Shown here: piece after piece, positions 11,184-18,708 of the stretch
How the letters are laid out: every line of letters starts with the position of its first letter
Numbering within the stretch: position 1 is the first letter of the stretch
Origin: Candidatus Uhrbacteria bacterium
Lineage (GTDB): Bacteria; Patescibacteriota; Patescibacteriia; UBA9934
Assembly: GCA_943354605.1 (NCBI GenBank)
Contig: CALRCK010000001.1
Span: 1-41,767, forward strand
Direction: 5' to 3'
Length of the DNA stretch: 41,767 nt
Program-made: the position numbers and the translations under genes
Notes under the pieces: model-generated
What the model was told of the DNA's origin: nothing
The model's database searches: none
The model's input: only the letters and a program-made list of their open reading frames with translations

Positions 11184-12155
11184 TTAATATCGAGTTGAAG
11201 GAGGGAACAAATGAATACTATCGATGTCGTTCGCACCGGCCAAAAGCATAACCAGCCGATCGACGCCCAGTGCATTGCCGCACGTGGGAGAACGCAAGGA
11301 TGGTAACGCGGCGAGCAAGCCTTCGTCAATTGGGAACACTTCTTTTTTCGCTAATCTTCGCTCCTCAGCCTCAAGGCCGAATCTGCGACGCTGTTCTGCG
11401 GCATCTGTAAGTTCTGTAAATCCGTTACACATCTCGAGCTCACCAACAAACGCTTCGAATCGTTCGGCGTAACGACCGTCTGGACTGACCTTCGACAACG
11501 ATGCGCACGGCACCGGATATTCGCAGAGCATAAATCGACCCCGCGTCACAATCGTCGGCCAAATGATAGCCTGGAATAATCGATCGATGATTTCGTGAAC
11601 CGGTTCATCGACCGCTGGATCGGCGACCTTGAATTTCGCGCACGCCTCGATTAATCGCTCGCGATCCTCGTCGTGCGGAACGAATCCGAAAACCTTTTCG
11701 AATTCGTCGACGTAACTGACGCGTGCCCATTCATCTGTTCGATCGAGCACCGCGTTGATCAACTCCCCCGTCTCCGTCATCAGGTCGCGATAGTCCTTTC
11801 CTTGGCGGTACCACTCCAACATCGTGAACTCGATGCTCCATCGCTGGCCTGGCATTTCGCGATCGCGGAATACGGGAGCAAGCGTGAAAATCTTTTCCAT
11901 TCCCCCACCAAGCAGCTTCTTCATGCTGTACTCCGGGCTGGTGATGAGCCCCATTCTCGTAGAATGCGCATTCGGTCCGTCGGTATGGACATCCACCGCG
12001 AGTGGAGAGAGATTCGGCTCCATTCCCGGCGACTTCACGACGATCGGTGTAACGACTTCCGTGTAGCCGCGCGATCGAAAAAACTCCCGAATACGATCGG
12101 TTGCCGTATTCCAAAGTTGCGCACGAAGTTCAAGGTCGGATTTGGAGAGAGACAT
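11184..12155 (-). CDS. epmA: EF-P lysine ligase-like protein (EpmA/PoxA/GenX; short class II LysRS paralog)
   Basis: ~323 aa class II core without anticodon-binding domain: TSPEYSMKKLLGGGMEKIFTLAPVFRDREMPGQRWSIEFTMLEWYR, ELEMCNGFTELTD, NALGVDRLVMLLAGANDIDSIHLFP; directly upstream of efp; start chosen at MSLSKSD. Confidence 0.85.
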   Translation of the reverse strand: MSLSKSDLELRAQLWNTATDRIREFFRSRGYTEVVTPIVVKSPGMEPNLSPLAVDVHTDGPNAHSTRMGLITSPEYSMKKLLGGGMEKIFTLAPVFRDREMPGQRWSIEFTMLEWYRQGKDYRDLMTETGELINAVLDRTDEWARVSYVDEFEKVFGFVPHDEDRERLIEACAKFKVADPAVDEPVHEIIDRLFQAIIWPTIVTRGRFMLCEYPVPCASLSKVSPDGRYAERFEAFVGELEMCNGFTELTDAAEQRRRFGLEAEERRLAKKEVFPIDEGLLAALPSLRSPTCGNALGVDRLVMLLAGANDIDSIHLFPPSTRY

Positions 12156-12183
12156 ATTTAGAGATGATAGCGCAGTGAACGAT

Positions 12184-12311
12184 TCAACGGGTGGCGCCGA
12201 GGGAGGTCCCCGTACGGAGCGCAACGAGCACAGAATACCGATGATAATTACCTCAAACTTTACGTGCGAGCCGAGCACCGTAACGGGGTCCGAGGCGACA
12301 GGACCCGTTGA
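12184..12311. repeat. Imperfect palindrome with different center (possible distant relative)
   Basis: TCAACGGGT ... ACCCGTTGA arms plus GGTCCCCGTACGGAGCGCAACGAGCAC / GTGCGAGCCGAGCACCGTAACGGGGTCC. Confidence 0.5.
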
Positions 12312-12331
12312 TGAGAGAATGAAGCCGCATT

Positions 12332-12380
12332 CACTGGATCCCCGCCTACGCGAGGATGACTGAAAGTGCTGGGATGACTG
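12332..12380. repeat. REP-like extragenic palindrome
   Basis: CACTGGATCCCCGCCTACGCGAGGATGACTGAAAGTGCTGGGATGACTG, resembling the widespread TGGATYCCCGCCTnCGCGGGRATGAC repeat type. Confidence 0.6.
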
Positions 12381-12388
12381 AATCAAAC

Positions 12389-12418
12389 AAAAGAATGGCT
12401 CATCGCCACTCTTTTGTA
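12389..12418 (-). terminator. Intrinsic terminator of the rpsF-ssb-rpsR operon
   Basis: Minus strand AAAAGAGTGGC-GATGA-GCCATTCTTTTG. Confidence 0.65.
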
Positions 12419-12423
12419 GAACA

Positions 12424-12651
12424 TTATACGATTACGAATGGAAGCAATGCGATAATGCGAGCACGCTTGATTTCGTTCGATACTTCGCGCTGGTGCTTTG
12501 CACACACGCCACTGCGCTTGCTTGCAACAATCTTTCCGAACGAGGAAAGGAAACGCTTCAAAACTTCCGTGTTCTTGTAATCAATCACGGTGTCGCGGTT
12601 CACGCAGAAGTAGCAGTAGCGCTCGGCTTTATTTGCGGTTTGGTTTGCCAT
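12424..12651 (-). CDS. rpsR: 30S ribosomal protein bS18 (zinc-ribbon-like form)
   Basis: 75 aa RYCYFCVNRDTVIDYKNTEVLKRFLSSFGKIVASKRSGVCAKHQREVSNEIKRARIIALLPF; operon order rpsF-ssb-rpsR. Confidence 0.95.
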   Translation of the reverse strand: MANQTANKAERYCYFCVNRDTVIDYKNTEVLKRFLSSFGKIVASKRSGVCAKHQREVSNEIKRARIIALLPFVIV

Positions 12652-12657
12652 AGAGGT

Positions 12658-13116
12658 TTAAAATGGGATGTCTTCTAATTTGATTTCGTCGTCTGGGTTT
12701 GCGGCAGGTTCGTCGGCCATTGCTGCGGCACCCACGCTCATGGGAACGGCACCGGATTGAGCGCCACCAGCCATCGGGCTTCCACCACGATCGAGCATGA
12801 TCATGTTTTCGGCAACAATTTCGGTTCGGTATTTCTTTTGTCCGTCTTGCCCTTCCCAATCACGTGTTTGCATGCGGCCGTCGATGTAGACCTTTTTGCC
12901 TTTCACCAAGTACTGCGCACAAATCTCTCCCAACTTTCCCCACGCAACGATGTTGTGATAGTCCGGTTGATCCTTCTTTTGCCCACTCGCATCCGTATAG
13001 ACGCGGTTCGTGGCAACAGCGAAGGAACACACCGACTGCCCACTCGTCGTTTTGCGGAGCTCGGGATCTCGAGTGAGATTTCCGATGACCATGGCCTTAT
13101 TCAGGGAGTTTGCCAT
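12658..13116 (-). CDS. ssb: Single-stranded DNA-binding protein
   Basis: 152 aa; NKAMVIGNLTRDPELRKTTSGQSVCSFAVATNR..., acidic C-terminal tail DDEIKLEDIPF. Confidence 0.96.
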   Translation of the reverse strand: MANSLNKAMVIGNLTRDPELRKTTSGQSVCSFAVATNRVYTDASGQKKDQPDYHNIVAWGKLGEICAQYLVKGKKVYIDGRMQTRDWEGQDGQKKYRTEIVAENMIMLDRGGSPMAGGAQSGAVPMSVGAAAMADEPAANPDDEIKLEDIPF

Positions 13117-13137
13117 AAGACGAAATCGATTCGAGAC

Positions 13138-13629
13138 TTAGATATTTTTCAGGATATCAGAATCGAGGATTTGGTCGAGCTTGTCGTTAAGCTCTGCCGT
13201 GGTGAGTTTTGCCTTCTCCGCAACCGCAGCTTCTGCTGGGCGCTCGGAACGGGTGCGAGGAGCGTCGTCGCGTTCTCCAGCGCGGCGACCTTCGGCGTTC
13301 AATGGCGGCTGGTACGACGTCATCTTGAACACGGTTGCTGGAATGCCTTCTGGGCGAACGATGATGATGTGGCGGAGCACGTCTTCGGACAATCGGAGGT
13401 CCTGATCGATCTTTGCAACCTTTTCCTGTGGAACTTCCGCGTAGGTGAGGATGTACGTTCCAAAACGCACTTTATCGATTGGGTACGCCAACTTGATTTT
13501 TCCCAAGTTCGTACTCTTCTTCACTTCTGCACCTGCGGCAGTGTAAATGCCTTCAATAGTCGTCACAACGCCTTCAATCTCAGAATCTGAGAACTTCGGC
13601 GGGATAATGGACATGATCTCGTAGATCAT
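13138..13629 (-). CDS. rpsF: 30S ribosomal protein bS6
   Basis: MIYEIMSIIPPKFSDSEIEGVVTTIEGIYTAAGAEVKKSTNLGKIKLAYPIDKVRFGTYILTYAE...; start chosen at second Met; conserved operon. Confidence 0.92.
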   Translation of the reverse strand: MIYEIMSIIPPKFSDSEIEGVVTTIEGIYTAAGAEVKKSTNLGKIKLAYPIDKVRFGTYILTYAEVPQEKVAKIDQDLRLSEDVLRHIIIVRPEGIPATVFKMTSYQPPLNAEGRRAGERDDAPRTRSERPAEAAVAEKAKLTTAELNDKLDQILDSDILKNI

Positions 13630-13711
13630 AGAATGTGCTCGGCCCGTAGACACGGGCGGCCCAGTGGGCCATGGACAAGAATAAGTGCGAAGACTGTAAC
13701 GGAGGAAACCC

Positions 13712-13740
13712 TTTACGTCAAGGCAAAAAAGTGCTAATCT
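13712..13740 (+). promoter_or_regulatory. Promoter of the kinase gene
   Basis: TTTACG-17 nt-TAATCT with GTGC before the -10. Confidence 0.5.
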
Positions 13741-13863
13741 CAGCCGTCCGCTGCGTTCGCTTCTTTCTCAACGAAAGCTGCTGATGCGCGGCGACCCGTT
13801 CATTCCCATCACCGTTTCATCACACCCGTATTCGCATCCGGCGACTCCGGATATGGAGGGCCC

Positions 13864-15588
13864 ATGGCCACCACCGAATCCCCCTACATCCCGATGTACC
13901 AGTCCGGCCACATGCTCGAGAACGGAAAGTACCTTCTCGAACGCATGCTCGGTCAGGGAACCTACGCGGAAGTCTGGCTGGCAACCGACACCGCCGACGG
14001 CAGCCACGTCGCGATCAAGATCAAGAAGTGGCAGCTCACCGCTGCCATCACCATTGGTCGCTTCGAAGACGAGAAAACCGCCGCAATGAAGCTCGGGAAG
14101 TGCCCGTACATCGTGGCGTCTCGCGGATTCCTTCGCTGGACGGAGGACAACCGCGAGATGCTCGCGATCGTATACGAGTACATCCAGGGCGGCGAAACCC
14201 TTCGGGATCGCGTGTTTGCGCAAAAGCCCTCCGAATACGAGGCACTTCGCGTGACGAGCGAGATTCTCCGGGGGCTTGCCGCGGCTCACGCCAAAGGCAT
14301 CATCCACCGCGACCTGAAGCCGGAGAACGTCCTCATGAATCCGGATTCGGACCCACCAACGGCGATGATCGGCGACTTCGGGGTCGCAGCCGTGTCCAAC
14401 CACGGAGGCGATCGCCGAACCCGAGCACAGACCCAGTTCGGCACCCCGCAGTTCACCGCGCCGGAACAGTGGTTCGATGTGCGGCTCGCCACGCCGCGGT
14501 CGGACCTCTTCTCTCTCGGGGTGATGATCTACGAATCCCTGTACGGGGAATCGCTCGCTGCCGACGGTGAAGTGAACCGTTGGATGGACGAAGAACGTCG
14601 GCAGACGTGGCTCGCCAATGCCAGCAACCCGCGCATCCGTGCCGTCATCGAACTCGCGACAATGAACGAGCTCGTGGAGGGCAAGGTGGTGGAGCGGCGA
14701 TTCTCGTCCGCGAGCATCATGCTCGTGGCCGTGGAGGCGATCATGGCGGAAATGTCGAAAGACGAACCGTCGTGGACGCTGCGAGAAGTTCCCGAACCGT
14801 CCGACGCGGCGAAGGGAGACATGGTTCCGCTGGGGGGAACCGCCGTGCCACCGGATTCAGAGCCCGAACCCGTCCGTCGCTACGGCACGTACATCGATCG
14901 GAGCGCTGTCGTGGCGCCGGCCGAAGATGATCCCGAACCGGAACCGCCCTCGCGGCGGGGATGGATCGGAATCGTGGCCGGAGTCGTCGGTCTGGTGGCG
15001 ATGGTGATCGCGGCGGTGGTGCTCTGGCCGAAGGGGCAACCCGACGCGCCGGAGCAGCAGGCCGAGGTGGTGGCGACGGTGGAAAAACCTGTTGCCGAAC
15101 CCCCGAAGCCTGAACCGCCGATGGAGGTGACACCGAAGGAAGAGCCGAAGCCCGAACCGCCGATCGTGACGCCGCCCCCCGCGGTGGATGTCGCGCCGGC
15201 GGTGAAGGTAGAGGCGACGCCGAAGGTCGATCCGAAACCGGCGGTGAAGCCCATCGCGAAGCCGAAGCCGGAAACGGCCAAGGTGACGACGGTATCGGCG
15301 ACGATCGTGACCCACCCGGCAACGGCGAAGGTCGGTGATCGCATCGAGATCGTGGCGAAGGTTGCGATTCCCGACGGGGCAACGGTGAAGTCGGTGAAGC
15401 TCTACTACAAGGGCGACACCGGTGCATACCAGAACCTCGCAGCGATACTCGACGGAGCCACGGCGAAGGCAACGATTCCGATCAACATCGGGCTCGGTAC
15501 GGCAGTGACGTACTACATCGACATCCGGCTGGAGGGCGACGGCAGCCCGCACAAGAGCGCGGTGACCACGACAACCATCGCGCAGTGA
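13864..15588 (+). CDS. Hanks-type Ser/Thr protein kinase with TM segment and Pro-rich extracytoplasmic region
   Basis: 574 aa; LGQGTYAEVWLATD, HVAIKI, IIHRDLKPENVLM, IGDFGVA, GTPQFTAPEQW; TM GWIGIVAGVVGLVAMVIAAVVLW then P/K/E-rich stalk and beta-rich C-terminus. Confidence 0.92.
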   Translation: MATTESPYIPMYQSGHMLENGKYLLERMLGQGTYAEVWLATDTADGSHVAIKIKKWQLTAAITIGRFEDEKTAAMKLGKCPYIVASRGFLRWTEDNREMLAIVYEYIQGGETLRDRVFAQKPSEYEALRVTSEILRGLAAAHAKGIIHRDLKPENVLMNPDSDPPTAMIGDFGVAAVSNHGGDRRTRAQTQFGTPQFTAPEQWFDVRLATPRSDLFSLGVMIYESLYGESLAADGEVNRWMDEERRQTWLANASNPRIRAVIELATMNELVEGKVVERRFSSASIMLVAVEAIMAEMSKDEPSWTLREVPEPSDAAKGDMVPLGGTAVPPDSEPEPVRRYGTYIDRSAVVAPAEDDPEPEPPSRRGWIGIVAGVVGLVAMVIAAVVLWPKGQPDAPEQQAEVVATVEKPVAEPPKPEPPMEVTPKEEPKPEPPIVTPPPAVDVAPAVKVEATPKVDPKPAVKPIAKPKPETAKVTTVSATIVTHPATAKVGDRIEIVAKVAIPDGATVKSVKLYYKGDTGAYQNLAAILDGATAKATIPINIGLGTAVTYYIDIRLEGDGSPHKSAVTTTTIAQ

Positions 15589-15596
15589 CGCAGGAC

Positions 15597-15628
15597 GGGG
15601 CGGTTCGGAAGCAATTCCGGGCCGCCCT
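15597..15628 (+). terminator. GC-rich hairpin after kinase
   Basis: GGGGCGGTTCGGAAGCAATTCCGGGCCGCCC followed by TCGCGTTTTCT. Confidence 0.6.
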
Positions 15629-15639
15629 CGCGTTTTCTA

Positions 15640-15764
15640 AAGAATTGTTTTATTTTGCCCACTTTCGGCTTACTTCTTCGCAAACTCGCTCACCGTACCA
15701 AGGAGTACGCCTCGCGAGCTTTGCTCGGCGCGCACCGAAATTGGTCTAAAATAAAACAATTCTT
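15640..15764. repeat. Long imperfect palindrome, family copy C
   Basis: 17 bp perfect outer arms AAGAATTGTTTTATTTT/AAAATAAAACAATTCTT; core CTCACCGTACCAAGGAGTACGCCTCG at 15689-15714. Confidence 0.9.
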
Positions 15765-15805
15765 CTCTTTCAACTTTTCAATACTTCCTCTACACTTCGC
15801 GCAAT

Positions 15806-16987
15806 ATGCAAACCTTCGCCATTCTTGGAAGCCATCCAACACTCTCGCTTGCCGAGCTTGCCGTCGTCACTGGCCAGAAACCAACCCAAACCGTTGGCGA
15901 CGTTGCGATCTTCGACGACATGAATGAGAATCTTGAGGCGCTCAACACAAAACTTGGCGGCATTCAAAAAATTGGCGTCATCATTGGCTCTGTGCCAACC
16001 TGGAACCATGCCGACCTTGCCGAGTTCCTCGTCAACGATCTTCTTTCCGAATCTCCTCAAGGCAAAATCCACTTTGGCACCAGCGTCTACAATCTCGGCA
16101 ACAACAGCGGCACCGAAAATGCTCGTCGTAACGCATCGAAGCTCGGCATGGAAATCAAGTCCGAACTCCAGAAGGCGGATCACTCAGCGCGCTACGTCAT
16201 TTCTTCCTCACCGACTCTTTCATCGGTCGTCGTCACGAAAAATCACCTTCTCGAACGCGGCGCGGAATATTGTTTCTTCGTCGGCGCAGCAGAAATCCTC
16301 ATCGGCAAAACCGTTGGTGTGCAAGATGTGGATGCTTGGGCTGGTCGCGATTTTGGCCGCCCACGCCGCAATGCAAAGCAAGGTATGCTCCCCCCAAAGC
16401 TTGCCCGCATGATGGTGAATCTTTCTAGCGCTGATGTGTCGTCGTCAACCGTGATGGATCCATTTTGCGGATCGGGAACCATTCTCATGGAAGCCGCACT
16501 CCTTGGCGCGCAATCGTTAGTTGGCAGCGACATCAACGCCGAAGCAGTCGCCGACACCAAAGAAAACTTGGAATGGGTGCGCAATCAAGGAATGCCAATG
16601 CCGCCGTACACGCTGTATCCAAACTCGGCGCAAACTGTCAGTCCAAATCTGAAGCCTGGTTCGATCGATGCGATTGTGACGGAAACGTATCTCGGTCGTC
16701 CACGGAAAGGAGCTGAAACACACCGCGAAGTCGACGACGCTGTTTCCTACGTTGCAAACCTGTACCGCGAAGCATTCTCCGCCCTGGCTCCAAGCCTCCG
16801 CTCTGGCGCCTCACTCCTCATCGCCGCTCCAGTGCACACATTTGAAGGCAAAGACATCGCGTTCGACGCACGCACCATTCTCGAACCCCTTGGCTACACC
16901 CACTCCCCACTTCCCTACGAACCCGTCATCTATCGTCACGAAGGCCAACTCGTCGGCCGGAGAATGTGGCGGTTCACTAAAAACTAG
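15806..16987 (+). CDS. TRM11/UPF0020-like RNA (guanine-N2) methyltransferase
   Basis: 393 aa; DWAGRDFGRP-like motif (DAWAGRDFGRPRRNAKQGMLPPKLARMMVNLS), VMDPFCGSGTILMEAALLGA SAM-binding motif. Confidence 0.8.
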   Translation: MQTFAILGSHPTLSLAELAVVTGQKPTQTVGDVAIFDDMNENLEALNTKLGGIQKIGVIIGSVPTWNHADLAEFLVNDLLSESPQGKIHFGTSVYNLGNNSGTENARRNASKLGMEIKSELQKADHSARYVISSSPTLSSVVVTKNHLLERGAEYCFFVGAAEILIGKTVGVQDVDAWAGRDFGRPRRNAKQGMLPPKLARMMVNLSSADVSSSTVMDPFCGSGTILMEAALLGAQSLVGSDINAEAVADTKENLEWVRNQGMPMPPYTLYPNSAQTVSPNLKPGSIDAIVTETYLGRPRKGAETHREVDDAVSYVANLYREAFSALAPSLRSGASLLIAAPVHTFEGKDIAFDARTILEPLGYTHSPLPYEPVIYRHEGQLVGRRMWRFTKN

Positions 16988-16994
16988 TCGAATC

Positions 16995-17025
16995 TCAAAA
17001 GCGAGCCGATTTGGCTCGTTTTTGG
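16995..17025 (+). terminator. Intrinsic terminator
   Basis: AAAAGCGAGCCGATTTGGCTCGTTTTT. Confidence 0.75.
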
Positions 17026-17035
17026 TTGATCGGTC

Positions 17036-17064
17036 TTGAAAAAAGCCCAATTTTGTGCTATGAT
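17036..17064 (+). promoter_or_regulatory. Promoter of the 3D-domain lipoprotein gene
   Basis: TTGAAA-AAAGCCCAATTTTGTGC-TATGAT. Confidence 0.65.
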
Positions 17065-17099
17065 TTCTTAGGTAACTTCACCCCGTTCCCGAGGCTGCT

Positions 17100-17612
17100 G
17101 TGTTCAAAACTGCTGTGTTCTGCCTCTCCGCCCTTCTCATCTCTCTTACCGGCTGCGCCGGCGCCGAAGCCCACATCCAGGGCCGCGCCTGCTCGATTCC
17201 CGCCACTCCGATCTCGGCCCCCGAACCGATCGCGGAAGCGCCGGCGGCTAAACCGAAGCCGGTCGTCGCAAACGCCACGTCGGCTGTCACGGCAAAAACC
17301 CCGAAGCTCAGGAAGACGATGACTCTCGAAGTCAGCGGCTACACGAGCGAAGTGGCGCAAACCGACAGCCGGCCGTGCGAAGCCGCGGATCAGACCGACA
17401 TCTGTCGCCGCAAGGCCGCAGGCGAACTGATCTGCGCGAGCAACGTCTTCCCGCTCGGATCGCGAATCCACGTGGAAGGTCTCGGCACCTGTGTCGTCGC
17501 TGATCGAATGAACTCGCGGTACAAGGCCAACGTGGACTGGTACTTCGCCGACAAGCGCCTCGCGCGCAAGATCGGTCGCAAGAATCGCACGGTCACCGTC
17601 GTGTCCCGCTAA
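17100..17612 (+). CDS. 3D-domain/RlpA-like double-psi beta-barrel lipoprotein
   Basis: 170 aa, GTG start; lipobox SLTGC; C-terminal GSRIHVEGLGTCVVADRMNSRYKANVDWYFADKRLARKIGRKNRTVTVV typical of 3D domains. Confidence 0.75.
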   Translation: MFKTAVFCLSALLISLTGCAGAEAHIQGRACSIPATPISAPEPIAEAPAAKPKPVVANATSAVTAKTPKLRKTMTLEVSGYTSEVAQTDSRPCEAADQTDICRRKAAGELICASNVFPLGSRIHVEGLGTCVVADRMNSRYKANVDWYFADKRLARKIGRKNRTVTVVSR

Positions 17613-17615
17613 CGC

Positions 17616-17652
17616 AACGCCCCGCAGACTCTTCCGAGAGTCGCGGGGCGTT
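17616..17652 (+). terminator. GC-rich hairpin, similar to the one at 18309-18346
   Basis: AACGCCCCGCAGACTCTTCCGAGAGTCGCGGGGCGTT. Confidence 0.75.
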
Positions 17653-17684
17653 GATCGTTGTGTATTGAACAGCAAAAAACGAAA

Positions 17685-18014
17685 CTAGTCATCAAAACCG
17701 AGAAGCTCATGTAATCGCGCGTGAACTTCTTTTCGATATCGAGGCTCCAACGTTCCAAGCTTCCCAATTGCACACTTCGTGTCTAACGTTGAAAGTTTTG
17801 TGAGACAAAGAACAGAATCGATGCGTAACCCATTTTCCTTCGACTGCGAAACCGACACATCGTGCATCGATCTTCGAAAAAGATTGCTCGTAAGAAAGGC
17901 GATAATCATGTCGCCGCGCTTCTCGCTCACAAATAATACGAGTGCGGGGCGTACTTTTTGCCCTGAAAGATCGGAAAATGGAAATGGTGTTAGGATAATA
18001 TCCCATCTACGCAT
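17685..18014 (-). CDS. MazF/PemK-family toxin
   Basis: 109 aa MRRWDIILTPFPFSDLSGQKVRPALVLFVSEKRGDMIIAFLTSN..., typical PemK/MazF N-terminus; overlaps upstream antitoxin ORF. Confidence 0.85.
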   Translation of the reverse strand: MRRWDIILTPFPFSDLSGQKVRPALVLFVSEKRGDMIIAFLTSNLFRRSMHDVSVSQSKENGLRIDSVLCLTKLSTLDTKCAIGKLGTLEPRYRKEVHARLHELLGFDD

Positions 18015-18258
18015 ATACCTCTTTCACATCATCCCTCGAATACAAATCTGGCTCGTCCTTTAAAAAATCGAAACTTGATGAGTTCGCGTTGATATTCGTA
18101 ATGTCGCTCACACTTGGGTTGTAGTGCTCCGGAAATTTAATAATGATCGCGTCGTGGCGGTTATGCCGACCAATCACAAAAATCTCGTTTGAATGATTCA
18201 CCTCGTCGAGAATATGTTTGATGTTTTTTCGCGCAACCGTTGCGCTAACAATCTTCAT
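18007..18258 (-). CDS. Phd/YefM-like antitoxin
   Basis: 83 aa MKIVSATVARKNIKHILDEVNHSNEIFVIGRHNRHDAIIIKF...; overlaps toxin start. Confidence 0.75.
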   Translation of the reverse strand: MKIVSATVARKNIKHILDEVNHSNEIFVIGRHNRHDAIIIKFPEHYNPSVSDITNINANSSSFDFLKDEPDLYSRDDVKEVYA

Positions 18259-18259
18259 A

Positions 18260-18295
18260 TGTACAAAATGTACAAAATTTTCATAAAACGGTCAA
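18260..18295 (-). promoter_or_regulatory. TA promoter/operator; tandem TTTTGTACA repeats
   Basis: Minus strand TTGACC-17 nt-TACATT then TTGTACAT-ATG; direct repeat TGTACAAAA x2 on plus strand. Confidence 0.6.
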
Positions 18296-18308
18296 GGCCA
18301 CAAAACAC

Positions 18309-18346
18309 AACGCCCCGCCAGACTCTCAGGAGTCGAACGGGGCGTT
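18309..18346. terminator. GC-rich hairpin similar to the one at 17616-17652
   Basis: AACGCCCCGCCAGACTCTCAGGAGTCGAACGGGGCGTT. Confidence 0.7.
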
Positions 18347-18352
18347 GCGCAT

Positions 18353-18697
18353 TTATACGAGGCGAACTTTGAACGCAACCAAACCTTTTTCATTCATCTC
18401 CCCCGGCGTGTAGTGGTTCATCAACTGCTGAATGAACTCGAGCTCGTTCGCGTAGTCGCCAATGTCGGCGAGATCGATCTTGTCGAGGAGCCGCTGCACA
18501 CTCACGAACGGAACCTTCTCTTCGACGATCATCGGCAATCGTTCCTCAAGCTCTGGTCGCTTCATGAACACAATCTCATCCCCGACGCCAACGCATTTGC
18601 GCTTGTCATCGTTCAAACGAATCTCCCAGATCTTCTTCCCCGATTTCAAAAGCTCGAACGATTTTTTCTCCAAACGCATCACCACAGAGTTTGCCAT
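18353..18697 (-). CDS. ASCH/PUA-like domain protein
   Basis: 114 aa; MRLEKKSFELLKSGKKIWEIRLNDDKRKCVGVGDEIVF matches the ASCH-type start. Confidence 0.7.
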   Translation of the reverse strand: MANSVVMRLEKKSFELLKSGKKIWEIRLNDDKRKCVGVGDEIVFMKRPELEERLPMIVEEKVPFVSVQRLLDKIDLADIGDYANELEFIQQLMNHYTPGEMNEKGLVAFKVRLV

Positions 18698-18708
18698 AGC
18701 GACTTCGA

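Noticed and set aside
14741-15552. Long minus-strand ORFs (243, 231 and 154 aa)
   Set aside because: Pro/Ser/Arg- or Arg/His/Leu-rich shadow frames of the kinase gene
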